The translations under genes and the position numbers were made by a program. Of a stretch of 64,000 bases of DNA, positions 10,424 through 22,840 are shown piece after piece (the first letter of the stretch is position 1; every line of letters begins with the position of its first letter). The notes under the pieces were generated by a model. The model was given only the letters and a program-made list of their open reading frames with translations, was not told the DNA's origin and searched no databases. This stretch comes from Tubulanus polymorphus. Taxonomy: Eukaryota; Nemertea; Palaeonemertea; Tubulaniformes; Tubulanidae. Location of the stretch: positions 11,836,275 through 11,900,274 of the forward strand of contig NC_134032.1 in assembly GCF_964204645.1 (NCBI RefSeq), read 5' to 3'.

Positions 10424-13312
10424 TTAATGTCGAATTTGAATGTAGTTTCAATCTGTAAATGGACTGAAACGAAACGAAGCGTAAAAGAGACCTTGGTTTT
10501 CTGTTTGCGGTCGTTATTTTTTTCGAAATTCGCAGGAAGGTAGCTTGCATTACCTCCTACTTTAGTGTCAGTGTTCTCATTGGAGGCTTTGTGCACAGGG
10601 TGTAACTCTGTCGCCCCCTTGTGGCCCGGAGCTGAAACAGTTGATCAGGGTTTCTTTTGACGCACTGAAATCTGCGATGAACAGATCGTCATTCGTAATA
10701 CCGTCATAACGAACCGAACGGACATAATCTCTGGCATCTGTCGACTTGTTCCTGTGTTGAGTAACTATAGCGACCGTTGTGATTTGCGGTCAACGTAGCA
10801 ACGATTGTGATAATCGATTAGTTTCGTGCGATGGATTGACGCGTGTAGTCCACTAAGTAACTGCCAGATTTTTATATTCGTAGCTCTATAGCCCGATAGA
10901 GATTTTACTTCCAGACCGAGAGACACATTCTCGCGTCAGTGAAATTGTTTGTCTTGTATTGGCTTGAAATTGATGTAGATGATTCAGCAGTATGATATAC
11001 ATAAAAATATAATGTGTAAATTATTTTAAATTGTGATATATTAAATTCATTCATTAATTAAGGGTACAAATTGTTTTTGCATTGTAAGATTTGTTTAGTA
11101 GCAGTTGCTGTGAACTCGATATTCATCAATGCCAAAGCCTGTAAATGTATTTCGTGCTCGAAGCAAATTATTGCCGAGTCAGAGCACAGTGCTCACTATG
11201 TTCAGTGAAGAGGTCAGTGCCCAGCACTGAGCTCAGTCCGGAGGACATTGCCCTGCGCATATTGCGTAGAGTAAGTAACTAGGAAAAGGGTTTCAAGATA
11301 ATTCTAAGCTTATTTCTTATTGAAGCTGAAACCCTTTGAATCTTGAAGATGATTTTCTATAAAGCGTTTTCGTAACTGAGCAACGTGCTGAGCCAAACCT
11401 GACTGACCGTATTCGTCTGAACGCTCTGTCATATTCAAAAAAGGTATCAATTTTCTAATCCAGGGCTCCAGTTTTTGTAGACGTGGTAAAGAATTCAAAA
11501 CTTCCGTTTGAAGGTTCCTTGCCAACAGCTCAGAGCATTATATGAAAACCGGGTTGATTGAATTCTATACCCAGTCTATACGACTGTCCCTGGGCCTTGT
11601 CTGAGTGTAAATATTGTGAAATTATGTAAATATTTGCTTGGAAAAATTAATTTATTTGTATGAAAAAAAAGTATTGATGTTATATATATATAAATATATA
11701 TATAGATACCGGTATATGTTTTAACCTATCATATCTTATGAATTAAATTTGACTCTGGAGTCGAACTGGTTCATTTTTCAAAAGATTATTTTTAAACGAA
11801 GAAAATCAAATTTTAACCGTTTGTGTCGAGCAACCGGCTCGTGAATTTTAAGGGGTGAAAACGGTTTCGTCATTGTAATACTGGTAACCCCGGTTCAACC
11901 ACGCGGTGAAACTGGTTCATTTCCGACTTGAAATGTCTACTGTCAACTCGATTTAGGCTCATGAATCGCAAGACTGAAATCATAGTTTAAAGCAAACATC
12001 TAAAATACGAAAGTTAATCATTGGTCTAAGATCGATTTATTCTGAGATAGAATAATTCTGAGAATTCTAAGTCTCCAGCGGATAAAGCTTAGCTTACGCT
12101 TCAAGCGATTTCCCATGGCCCATTTTTGGTGTGCTTTTCAGCAGTGTTTCTCTTCGAAAAAGCTGCTTTCGAGATGTTTTTATCTGTAGAAATTATTGGG
12201 TCATCAGAACACCGGAGAAGCCGCAACTGAAATGCAAAACAGCCGAGGAGACACGGTTGAGCCCATGGCTATATTTTAATAGCTAAGGTCAGTCCTATAC
12301 TTTAGAATAATTCATAGATATTTATGCAGGCTCCTGGACCTTTGTTTCTAAATCTAAAATATTTTGAATCTTAAGCTTGAAAATGGTAATGTTTTACGAC
12401 AAATGGATATTCACTCAGTCTACTGGAGTCTGGACATTAACTTTCGAAAGTTGAGGGGAATCCGTGCAAAATATGCTTAGATTTAGAGAAATATTTTATA
12501 GTAATATACATATACAACTATATATATATATATGTATATATAATACATTGTATAATTAAATAAATGTTGTACATTGGACAAATCTAGGCTTTTAATGAAA
12601 TTATCTTCGGTAATCGGACAAATCATAGTGAATTATTCAAGTATTATGGGGCGCCTTTCATTAAACTTTTCGCAGCAACTCGGGCTGGTTTTATAGACCA
12701 GTTATAACTTAATTCCTAGAACACAGGCTTAGATTTAAGAACATTCACTGCCTTATTTTTATGCTGTAACTAATCAAACGACTTGAGGCCAGTCTAGGAT
12801 TTGAAAGTTTGGATTTGGTTGATTGGATAACCCTTTTCAATAACCTTATCTAGAATAAACCTTTTAACTTTAAGTTTAAACTGTTCTATAAAACTGGGGA
12901 AGCTCAGTTTTAGATGAATTTGCCATTTGTGGAGAGTACAAAAGTGAAAATCATCAATTTGTTCAAGTTGAATAAAACGAAATATAATCAAATTAACATT
13001 TTGAATTTTTATTGAATATGTATATAGTGTTATTAGTATTGAATAGCAGTGCCGGTATTTGTGATGCTAATTTACTAATTTCAGTAATTAAATTAATTAT
13101 AAATGATTAGTAATTAATATATATATATACACTCAATTAATTGAAGATTTCAATTTTTAATATAATTTTATTTATTTATTCATCAAGCAAAAGTGGAACG
13201 TACTTTGTTGAACAATTATGGACATGCCGGGGGGGGGGGGGGATAAAGTTTCACGAAGAGGTTCGACTCCTTGATCGATCCAGACAGCTATGTAGGATAT
13301 TAGATCAATTAA

Positions 13313-13504
13313 ACCTTTCAGTGTGTGTCTACACTGCGGTGCAGTGTATCGATAGTTACTAATATTTCACTTACCTTTGACGGGTGGTGCCATCTTTCAG
13401 TAGAGACAAAAACTAATTACATCAGTACATTGCGATCTGGTGTCTGCTAGCAAATTCTATTACCGACTTATACACTGCAGTGCGGTGTAGACACACTGTA
13501 TGGG
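13313..13504. mobile_element. Degenerate second copy of the piggyBac-like MITE
   Basis: It begins after TTAA with ACCTTTCAGTGTG, shares the TCTACACTGCGGTGCAGTG and CCATCTTTCAGTAGAGA interior with the 10136 copy, and ends CACTGTATGGG followed by TTGA. It is shorter because left subterminal sequence is missing, and its right target copy is mutated, so it is an older insertion. Confidence 0.6.
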
Positions 13505-14175
13505 TTGAGATAAATCGTTTCGTGAAATTGAATCCACTGTGCTCTAAATCGAATTGATGTTTCTGGTCTTTATTTTTTGTTTATCGTTGATGTTTGTGGC
13601 TTATATTTAGTTTCTCGATATGAATACATATTATATATGTACCTCGGAAAAACAAATACCCGAAAATATAATATAATTATTACGATTAATATGATTACTG
13701 ATATTGAATATAATCTTTCCGTGTATAAAAAAGGCTTTTTGTAGATAATTAAGTGGACAGTGAATTGATTGATAAAGAGTTTGACCGATTTTGGAGCGTG
13801 TGGTTTTGAAGGGTGATTTAAGCACTTGTTTCGAAAGGCCTGTGTAGAGAATAGAGGAATTATCAATTTCAGGCAAATTCTAAATGAATTCTATGAATTG
13901 GCCAACTGATCGAAGCATTTCAAACCAGGGCTGGATTTCGCAATGAATTAAGTTCATTAACTTCTGAATCACTGAATAAATTTGTAAATTGAAAACAGTT
14001 CAACATTTTGAGGAATCGGCCCAGAACATTCCAGATTCGTTGTGTCTCAGTCTCGAGTGTTTGAATGAGTAGGGGTGGAACCAAAGAGAAATCATTATTC
14101 AAATTGAATGTATGTAAATGTCACTGAACCCTTGTAAAATACGAAAATGTATTCCATCATGATAAACAATTCAAC

Positions 14176-14181
14176 AATAAA
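14176..14181 (+). terminator. Candidate poly(A) signal of the KIF13-like gene
   Basis: AATAAA is followed by A-rich sequence and then TTGTTTTGTC and a T/C-rich downstream element. An alternative AATAAA at 12559-12564 would give a 3' UTR about 1.6 kb shorter. Neither can be chosen without transcript data. Confidence 0.35.
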
Positions 14182-14689
14182 AAAACTTGTTTTGTCAAAA
14201 CATTGCTTCTTTCCTCATCTTTTTCTTCTTCCCTCTTTGTTTGTCTATTCAGAAATCTGTGGGCCCTAAACCTGATGATTTATTTCACCAAGAACCTTAG
14301 TGTCTGATGTACCACAGGTGGTTACACAAGATCGTAGAGCAACGTAGATACACTGTGGAGACAGCCACACTGCCAGCGCTGGGTGAAATGATTTATATGA
14401 AGTATGTGTTAATTAAGATATATTATAATTGTTTCATAGAGCTCTGAGTTCTATGATTATATGAAATAAAAACAGCTACACAGTTTTCACTCCTACCAAA
14501 TTGAGCAGTAGACACACTCGCCATCTATTAGAATTTTACGGAACTAACTGTTTTTCCGATAAATCTTAAAGTCATTCACACAAGTGCAGCCGTATGCACA
14601 TCCGCCATCTACGAGATGGAACAAACACTACTCGATTCTAGATCTTCGGAAATGAAAATGTTTAGTTTAGTATTTCAAATAAATCTATG

Positions 14690-15100
14690 CATACACGTTC
14701 AAATTACATCTTAATATGTTGGTTAGGCAACGTAATTATGTGTCTAACGTTTCTGAGCGACTGTTTAATTCCAAAATCACAGAAGTTCCATTGAAATGTT
14801 ATCAGAAAATGGGACAGTCGTTTCTTATTAAGTTCAGAAACGTTGAACTAATAATTACGTTGCCTAATTAATTGATTTACGAATGGTTTGAAAGTGTTTT
14901 GAATATATAGACGTGTCTAAAACACTGTATATTTTCATTTCGGGAGATTTTTGTAATTGTATCTGTCCTCTAAAGGGTATTTCGATGCTTCACCCCCTCT
15001 CTTGGATTTTCGCTGAACTAAACTCACAATAGACGCTTTGTGTAGATTCGACATATAGTTTCAATACATGTATAAATGGCCGGTTCAAATGATTAATTCA
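14690..15100. repeat. Fold-back element, diverged copy A
   Basis: A palindromic core reads GGCAACGTAATTAT ... CTAACGTTTCTGA, then a loop, then CAGTCGTTTCT ... TTCAGAAACGTTGA and ATAATTACGTTGCC. The right arm continues through the CGGGAG, CTGAACTAAA and CACAATAGA words found in the array at 16.3-19.95 kb. This is the most diverged copy of the family. Confidence 0.65.
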
Positions 15101-15531
15101 ATGTCTGTTCATTACCACTACGACTCAGAATCAGTATCTAGAATCAGGCAAGAACAATATTTCAATATAAGGTACCGGTTTGAATAAAACGATTTTACCA
15201 TACGGTATTTTGGGTTTGTATTCTAAACAGGTTTTAAGGTTTTTTGCAAATGTTTGATCTACACAGCCTAGGGAAGAATGAACTGAACCTCCCAGCATGA
15301 GTGTAGTTGCCGTAGAAACTGATCATAAGAGGGTAAACAGGGGTGTCCCAGATTCGAATCCAGTCTAAGGTGTTGAGCCACTAATTTAACTGCTCGTGAA
15401 ACAGTGGTGAATCCTGTTTGCAGCAGCAGTGTCCCATGTTCATAACCGGTCTATTTTCTAATGATGCTGAGTGGCATGAGGTGATTTCATTAATGGTATC
15501 GGTTCAAAGTACCCTGTTGTCCACATGTGGA

Positions 15532-15681
15532 ATAACATTAGTTCACAGAAATCACGCTAGGGGACCGTATGGTGCTGCCACAATCATGCCAGTGTTGTTT
15601 CTAAGAACTAATGAATTTTCGCGCGTTTTAGGTGGCAGCACTATACGGTACCCTAGCGTGATTTCTGTGAACTAATGTTAT
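15532..15681. mobile_element. 150 bp hairpin MITE, copy 1
   Basis: Arms of about 50 bp: TAACATTAGTTCACAGAAAT, CACGCTAGGG and TGCTGCCAC, with the complement at the right end. The loop is about 50 bp. A near copy lies at 15826-15977. Confidence 0.75.
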
Positions 15682-15825
15682 ACCGCGGGCTGGAAGTGCC
15701 GGATGGCGTAAGATGAACAGCAATCTAATGAAAACCTGCCCTGTTGAAGTCACTGTCAATCATTTGATGATGACCACTGGAATTCGATCCAGTTGATGGT
15801 CGATCGTGTGCGTAATTGCCCACGT

Positions 15826-15977
15826 TATTATATTAGTTCATAGAAATAACGCTAGGGGACCGTTTGGTGCTGCCACCAGCATGCCAGTGTTGTTTCTAAG
15901 AACTAATGAATTTCCGCGCGCTCTAGGTGGCAGCACTATACGGTACCCTAGCGTGATTTTAGTAAACTAATTTTACA
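15826..15977. mobile_element. 150 bp hairpin MITE, copy 2
   Basis: It has the same arms and loop as the 15532 copy, including the loop word GCCAGTGTTGTTTCTAAG. Both copies are followed by a GCGGGCT word, and the 295 bp spacing with similar flank suggests that a larger segment was duplicated in tandem. Confidence 0.75.
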
Positions 15978-16299
15978 TTGCGGGCTAGATAGTTTAAAAT
16001 GAATGACGATTTAACAGCGTCGTACACTATAAATGAAAACATCATTTTTCTGAAATTGAAATTACTGTCTTTGGTCGAATTTAGTCATGAACATATTTAG
16101 GATACCACTATCTGTCTGAACGGCATTATCTTTCTGAACGGCATCATGGTCAAGAGACCAGTTTTTAAAACCACTCTGAACAAATCCCGGGCCAGTTTCG
16201 AACCCGGGCAGCCTGCATATCTTCTATTTTGCCACGGGACCACTGAGAATCACTACTGAATTTCGGTTACGGACTGCCCAGTGACAGTTAAATTTTTGC

Positions 16300-19200
16300 C
16301 TTGTCTAATTTTATTTCATTTAATTAGAAACGACTGTCCAATCTCAGAATCGGTAAATTTACGTGATCAGAAAATGTCCAGTCGTTTCTAATCAAGTTCA
16401 GAAACGTTAGATGTACAACTACGTTGCCTAATTAATTAATTTACGAGTAATTTGAATATGTTTCGAATTCAAAGTTGAATTTGAAATACTCTATATTTTC
16501 ATATCGGGAGGATTTTGTCATATTCTCTGGGGTCTGAATGAAGTTTTAATGCTTTACGCCCTCTGTTGGATTTTCTCTGAACTAAAATCATAATTGATCC
16601 TTTGTATAGAATTCATACTATTTTCATATAGTAATATGAAGGTGATCTGAGAATGCTACTGTGTGTGCTACTGTAGTCGAGGGACTCTTTCTCTGGCAGT
16701 CGATGGTTCGAGGGTTCGATAAAGGTATGCCAATGTATATGAAATATTCTTCAATGATATCAATATCAAGGAAGCAATTTATTTTATTCACTGAAACAAT
16801 AAGTTTAAGAAATTTGTAATTTGTTCGTTTTTTGCCTGTAAATAATTAGAAGCGTCCTAGATTCGAACCCAAAAGGTATGACTATGTATATTCAATGGTT
16901 TGATATCTAAAGCAATTAATTTTATACGTTAAAACAATGGTTTTTGTAATATTTCATATATAAACAAACAATGAGTCAAAAAAATTGTAATTGGTTCGTT
17001 TTTTGTCTGTAAATAAGGGTGACAAAGGGTTCAAACGCTGAAGTTTCAAACGCATTAATTTTCTTACTGACCGATATGATACGTAGAAGATAAACCGAGT
17101 CCTAAGTTCGACCCGATTTATTTGACTGATTTCTAGTTTTCCAGATGATGGATAGAGAATAAACAGAGATGTTTGGTCCAGTGATGCTGATTCTGATTTC
17201 TGCTAATGTTGAACAGACGTTGAATTGATATTTTATACATGCATTGAAAATGTATATCGAATCTGCACAAAGGATCTATTGTGAGTTTAGTTCAGTAAAA
17301 ATCCAACAGAGGGGTACAACATCAAAATGCTCTAAGGACCCAACAGAACATCAGAAATACCTCCCGAAATAAAAATATACAGTATTTTGAATCCATCTAT
17401 GAATTCAAAACATTTTCAAATTAATCGTAAATTGATTAATTCGGCAACGTAATTATTTACGTAACGTATTTGAACTTATTTAGAAACGACCGCTATATTC
17501 TCTGATATCAGTTTGACGGATTTCTGGTGTGGAAATCTCTGTGATTCAGTCGTTTCTAAATAAATTCAAAAACGTTACTAAAATAGTTACGTTGCCAAAT
17601 TAATTAATTCATGAGTAATTTGAACATGTTTTGAATTCATAGATGCACTTAAAACAATGTATATTATGATTTCGGAAGGTTTTTATGATATTATTTGGGA
17701 TCCAAAGGATATTTCGATGCTCTACGCCCTCTGTCGGATTTTCACTGAACTAAAATCACAATAGATCCTTTGTAAAGAATTCCTACATATGTCATATATT
17801 GATATGTAGGTGAGCTGAGAATGCTACTGTGGCAGTCGAAGGATTCTTTCTCTGGCAGTCGAGGTTTCGATGGTTCGATAAAGGTATGCCAATGTATATG
17901 AAGTATTCTTCAATGAAATATCTAGAAAGCAATTAAATTCATCCATTAAAACAATGGTTTTTGTAGTATTTCACAAATAAACAAGAAATTAGTAAAAAAA
18001 ATGTGTCATTTGTTCGTTTTTTTGCCTGTAAATGATTAGAAGTGTCCTAGATTCGAACCCAACCTGGCACCTACTTATTCTCTAATCAGCATTAGGACTC
18101 TTAGGACTACATGGGATCAGTAACAAAGATTCAAACGCTGAAGTTTCAAACGCACTAATTTTCTTACTGACCGATATGATACGTAGAAGATAAACCGAGT
18201 CCTAAATTCGACCCGATTTATTTGACTGATTTCCAGTTTTCCACTATTTCCGACTATTAGAGAATAAAGAGATATGTTTATTCCAGTGATACTGATTCTG
18301 AGTTCGGCTGATCCTGAACAGACGTTGAATTAATATTTCATACAACTATTGAAAATCTATATCGAATCTACACAAAGAATCTATTGTGAGTTTAGTTCAG
18401 TGAAAATCCAACAGAGGGGGTACAGCATCGAAATACTCTAAGGACCCCAAAGAACCTCAGAAGTCCCTCCCGAAATGAAAATATACAGTATTTTGAATCC
18501 ATCTATGAATTGAGAATATATTCAAATTACTCGTGAATTAATTAATTAGGCAACGTAATTATTTGTCTAACGTATTTGAACTTAATTAGAAACGACTGTT
18601 ATATTCTCTGATTACCAGTTTGACGGATTTTTGGCGTGGAATTTCTATGGTTCAGTCGTTTCTAAATAAGTTCAAATAAGTTACGAAAATAATTACGTTG
18701 TCAAATTGATTAATTTACGAGTAATTTGAATATGTTTTGAATTCACAGTTGAATTTGAAATATCATATATTATGATTTCGGGTGGTTTTTGTGATATTTT
18801 TGGGGATCTAAAGGATATTTCGATGCTCTACCCCTTCTGTCGGACTGAACTAAAATCACAATAGATCTTTTATAAAGAATTCATACATATTTTCATATAT
18901 TGATATGTAGGTGAGCTGAGAATGCTACTGTGGCAGTCGAAGGATTCTTCGATAATTAAAGGTATGCTGATGTATTTGAAATATTTTTCAATGAAATATC
19001 TAGAAAGCAATTTTATTCACAATGGATTTGTAATATTTCATCAATAAACAAACAATAAGTCAAAACAAATTCGTAATTGGTTCGTTTTACGCCTGTTAAT
19101 AATCAGAGGTGTCCTAGATTCGAACCTTACCTGGGGCACCCCTACTTATTTTATAATCAGCATTAGGATTCTTTTGATCAGTTACAAAGGGTCGCTGAAG

Positions 19201-19960
19201 GTTCAAACGAACTGATTCTATGATATGATACATAGAAGATAAACCGAGTCCTAATTTCGGCCCGACTTATGTGACTGATTTCCAGTTACTCAGATGATGA
19301 ATAGAGAATAAATAGAGTATGTTGGGTCCAGCGATTCTGAGTTCGGCTGATGCTGAACAGACGTTGAATTTATATTTCATAGATGCATTGAAAATCTATA
19401 TCGAATCTGCACAAAGGATCTATTGTGAGTTTAGTTCAGTGAAAATCCAACAGAGGGGGTACAGCATCGAAATACTCTAAGGACCCAAAAGAACATCAGA
19501 AATACCTCCCGAAATAAAAATATACAGTACTTTGAATCCATCTATGTATTGAAAACATGTTCAAAAAACTCGTAAATTAATTGATTAGGCAACGTAATTA
19601 TTTTGGTAACGTATTTGAACTTATTTAGAAACGACCGCTGTTATTCTCTGATATCAGTTTGACGGATTTCTACGTGGAATTTCTATGATTCAGTCGTTTC
19701 TAAATAAGTTCAAAAACGTTGATAAAATGATTACGTTGTCAAATTAACTAAATTACGAGTAATTTGAATATGATTTGAATTCAAATATGCATTCAAAACA
19801 CTATATATTATGATTTCGGGAGGTTTTTGTGATATTATTTGGGATCGAAAGGATGTTTCGATGCTCTATGCCCTCTGTCGGAATTTCACTGAACTAATAT
19901 CACAATAGATCCTTTGTAAAGAATTCATTCTATTTTCATATAGTAATATGAATGTACACT
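16300..19960. repeat. Tandem array of 1.0-1.2 kb units, each with a long palindrome
   Basis: The marker GAGAATGCTACTG recurs at 16649, 17817, 18918 and 19961, giving periods of 1168, 1101 and 1043 bp. Each unit has a fold-back of roughly 500 bp (arms containing GGATCTATTGTGA, AGTTTAGTTCAG, GGCAACGTAATTA and TAGAAACGAC, and their complements) and a 450-600 bp spacer with TATGATACGTAGAAGATAAA and TCCTAGATTCGAACCC. The palindromes lie at about 16300-16640 (left arm short), 17262-17790, 18345-18905 and 19385-19940. No protein is encoded. Confidence 0.85.
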
Positions 19961-20278
19961 GAGAATGCTACTGTCGCAGTAGTGAAATCTATATTCTATG
20001 AACAACTGAATTGAAAAAGTACGACAGTGAAATTGCTGAAGTCCTGGATCACTATCGTCGCCTGGCGTCCGTGTTTTGCGAAATGAGGAGGTAACGAGGA
20101 TACAAAAAGACTTTGTTGCCGCAGGTCCTATTTCCAGGATTGTTTAAGGGCAGTTCTTATACTTATTTGGAATTAATTGCCATATTTCCTTAACAAAAAA
20201 GCATGAAAGTGAATATAGATTCGAAAGTTGTAATTGAAAGTGAGTCATCCTTGAATCCAAGTCAAAATTGGTTATTGA

Positions 20279-21229
20279 CTATTTGACCGAATTCCTACAG
20301 CAGATTTTCATGCAGAAATATTTACGAATTTCTCGTCCCAGTAAGAGATATATGTAGAAATTAGTGACATAGTTACACACTTGAAACTGAATAAATATGT
20401 CGAATAGATAATTTCTCTGTTCTATTGAGACTGGTAAGTAAGGTGTAATCGCAGGTGGAAGCGTGAAAATTGCAAATGCGAGTGAAACTGTTACGAGCAT
20501 TATTGTTGAACGTTTTGATCTTGTAGTTTTCTGATCAGACGAAACCATTTTTGAAGCTCTGAATAACTGAACTATGATAACAGAATTTGATGTTACGATT
20601 AGAATTAATGGTAGAACATAAGAGTAGATGACAAATATGGTGAAATATGATATTTGGTCAAGTAATTCGTAGTAACATCCGAATAACTGGTCGGGAAAAT
20701 AGATCGACAAAGCAGGTGTGAGATATAGAAACATTATATTCACTGCGATGATTATGAATATAGTAAATCTAGCGAATCTCGGTGTACATATCAAACGAGA
20801 TGTGAACGGAAAGAGCACAACTGCCACACGTTCTAGAGATATAGCAACAATAAACCATGAACTATCGATGATCGCAAGCCCCATTGTAAAGTCATAGATT
20901 TGACAACCGATCTGTGAATTCATCATGGATATAGGACCGCCGTCTAGATGCGAGAGAACAAACTGTAAAACGGGCATCAGCGTACAATTGATGCAGAACA
21001 TAGAATCACTGAGAGATAAAATGATAAGATAGTTCGCGTAAGATAAACTGCGAAATCTACGACTTATCATTGTCAGGAAAGTAGCTGAATTCCCGAAGGC
21101 TCCTAACAGGAACAACGTAGGCAGTATGACCAGTGATACAGTGCGGTAGATTCCGGATCTGTTAACCACAGACATGAGAATGATGTAACTGTTGTACGTT
21201 CCACCAATCAGCATCTCGGTAGAATTCAT
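20279..21229 (-). CDS. Class A (rhodopsin-like) G protein-coupled receptor, intact, intronless
   Basis: 316 residues in a single exon; ATG is the complement of 21227-21229 and TAG of 20279-20281. Seven hydrophobic helices are visible at roughly 30-54, 64-90, 109-140, 154-176, 192-222, 242-266 and 272-297. Class A marks are the GNS of TM1 (46-48), LSLSD of TM2 (71-75), the conserved Cys at the start of TM3 (C109) paired with C185 in loop 2, SLERV in place of DRY (131-135), and NFYIY (290-294) replacing NPxxY, then a short Cys-rich tail. TM6 has FTLPP and lacks CWxP. Possible N-glycosylation sites are N2 and N23. Many invertebrate peptide receptors are this compact, but the ligand cannot be deduced. 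It faces away from the peptide gene at 23312 with about 1.5 kb between their 5' regions. Degenerate copies lie at 25.4, 32.0, 32.7 and 35.3-36.2 kb. Confidence 0.85.
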   Translation of the reverse strand: MNSTEMLIGGTYNSYIILMSVVNRSGIYRTVSLVILPTLFLLGAFGNSATFLTMISRRFRSLSYANYLIILSLSDSMFCINCTLMPVLQFVLSHLDGGPISMMNSQIGCQIYDFTMGLAIIDSSWFIVAISLERVAVVLFPFTSRLICTPRFARFTIFIIIAVNIMFLYLTPALSIYFPDQLFGCYYELLDQISYFTIFVIYSYVLPLILIVTSNSVIIVQLFRASKMVSSDQKTTRSKRSTIMLVTVSLAFAIFTLPPAITPYLPVSIEQRNYLFDIFIQFQVCNYVTNFYIYLLLGREIRKYFCMKICCRNSVK

Positions 21230-21629
21230 GATATATACGATGATAAGGTGAATGACTGTTGATAGATTGCTTCAATAGACCAACACGAATTAAAGTCGTG
21301 TCTTAGCTCGCAATTTATTATTGTTCGCATTTAATGAAAAATCAATTCTCAGAAAGCTTACATAATGCATTCACATTTTGTGCTATTTTATTAGTTAATG
21401 ATTGTGTACAATATCGATTATACATAATTTAATCAAAAGTAGATTGTCGTTCAAGAATTCATTCTAAATAGTAGAATGTATTATAGTAAAATACAGGAAA
21501 ATCTCAGGAAAATATAGCATAAGTTCATCATTCAACGAAAAAATGCGACGGTCTGTAGAATTTCTCAATACAAGTATTCACATGTTAACACAAAAACCTA
21601 CATTGCGATTATAACCAATATCTAAACAC

Positions 21630-21752
21630 CAGGGGCCAGTTTTATAGACTGGCATTACCTTTAACCCAGGGGGGTTAGTTTAACTCAACTGATAATGAAT
21701 TGAGTTGGCCCCCGGGTTAAAGATAATACATGTCTATAAAACCAGGCCTGCT
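21630..21752. repeat. Hairpin MITE-like element
   Basis: Arms GCCAGTTTTATAGACTGG ... TTTAACCC and the complement GGGTTAAAG ... GTCTATAAAACCAGGC, with an inner AACTCAACT/AATTGAGTT pair. The TTTTATAGACTGG word connects it to the intron repeat at 4861-5200. Confidence 0.65.
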
Positions 21753-22194
21753 TATCCATCGTTAAATTGTTTCGATACATTGATTAAATGATTATGGTAT
21801 TTTACTCAGAAATGTATGCACAACCTGCCACAGTGACAGTTGAATAATCAGACTTAGGTACCGCACGAAATGCCTTCACTGCCTTATAAATGATAATTAT
21901 GCCAATTCAGCAAAGAAAATGTTACATCATTTTATTTGAAAATGTAAACTTCTAAATGAGAATGATGATAAATTTTGTCATTTAGAACAACTGCTACCGT
22001 CTGGCATACAGCTTATTCCGAACTTAGAGAGCGGCGGGAGATTAGTGCCACAAACTCATTATTCATAATTAATACGTCTAGGTTATCTGTAGATAGATGA
22101 CAATGACACGTACAGTTAAACTGAACTGACGTAAAACACCAGATCAGACAAATGCGTGTACATGTATGTATATGTTAGAATTTCAAATTCAATT

Positions 22195-22360
22195 TATTTC
22201 AATTTATTTCACAGAAAAGCAGAACATTAAGATTACAAGAAAGTTAAACAATTCAAAAAGATAGGGAAAAAATATAAAATATAAACTTACAAGTATCGTA
22301 TAGCGTGCTTTACCATGTGGGCATCGCAAAGCCTTGTAGGCCGCTAGCGCAGGCACCCGA
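22195..22360 (-). repeat. Short dispersed element with AATAAATTG tail (copy 1 of 3)
   Basis: Read on the minus strand it runs CTAGCGGCCTACAAGGCTTT, AAGCACGCTATACGATA, and ends in AATAAATTGAAATAAATTG, a tail typical of non-LTR or SINE elements. Homologous segments lie at about 26215-26375 and 32880-32955 in the other modules. Confidence 0.5.
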
Positions 22361-22765
22361 TGAAAGAGAGTGAAAAAAAGAAAGAAGGAGAAGACAGAGA
22401 GAAAGATGAGAAACAGATGAGGAGCTCGTACTAGAGAAATGACAAGAAAAGTAGATCGGTGTAGGAAATACAGTAATAATAATGTTGTATTGGCAAATTT
22501 GGAACAATTGTGACAATTTGAGTTTCCGCAGATTACATTTGTATTGTATTTCAAGGTGAGATAGGAGTTTAGATGGTTTTAAGCGAAGACGATAAACAGG
22601 TTAATGACTAAAACAGTAAGTTATTAAAATTTGAATTCTATATGTTCCTCCACATGTGTATAAATATGCGGCTGGATTATACTCATGTCTGACGCAACGT
22701 GGATGATAAATTATTACGAAAATCTTCAAAGCTGCTTATGTGCAAATTATCAGTTCATCACAATG

Positions 22766-22840
22766 TATATATAACGATGGATTTTTGCCTTTGAGTCAAT
22801 TGTTGTAAATCTCTTTAACAACGCGCGCACAAAATCTGAG
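22766..22840 (+). promoter_or_regulatory. TATA promoter and 5' non-coding exon of peptide gene 1
   Basis: TATATATAA begins at 22766, and a strong donor GAG|GTAAGT lies at 22841, about 75 bases downstream. The 3' partner is an acceptor at 23308 (ACTTTCAG), four bases before the ATG. This predicts a non-coding first exon of about 45 bases starting near 22797. The arrangement is conserved in all three peptide genes (27283-27357 and 33549-33614). Confidence 0.65.

Larger units (their letters stand above)
9930..14200 (+). other. KIF13-like 3' UTR and downstream flank
   Basis: There is no coding exon here. The 3' UTR starts at 9930. Its end is uncertain: AATAAA words occur at 12559-12564 and 14176-14181, and the second is followed by a T/GT-rich stretch. 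Two MITE copies (10136-10423, 13313-13504), AT microsatellites (about 11675-11705, 12505-12545, 13115-13130) and a G14 run near 13230 are embedded. Confidence 0.5.
21230..22765. other. Divergent intergenic region between GPCR and peptide gene 1
   Basis: No gene is seen. It holds the upstream region of the GPCR (to the left), a hairpin at 21630-21752, a dispersed SINE/LINE-tail-like segment at 22195-22360, and the upstream region of the peptide promoter. Segments of it recur in the later modules, but the part from about 20.7 to 21.9 kb is missing there. Confidence 0.6.

Noticed and set aside
16185-16260. tRNA-like segment with GTTTCGAACCC on the minus strand
   Set aside because: B-box-like word present but no acceptor or anticodon stem; at most a SINE relic. 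Similar TTCGAACCC words near 16860, 18055, 24490 and 30985 were rejected for the same reason.
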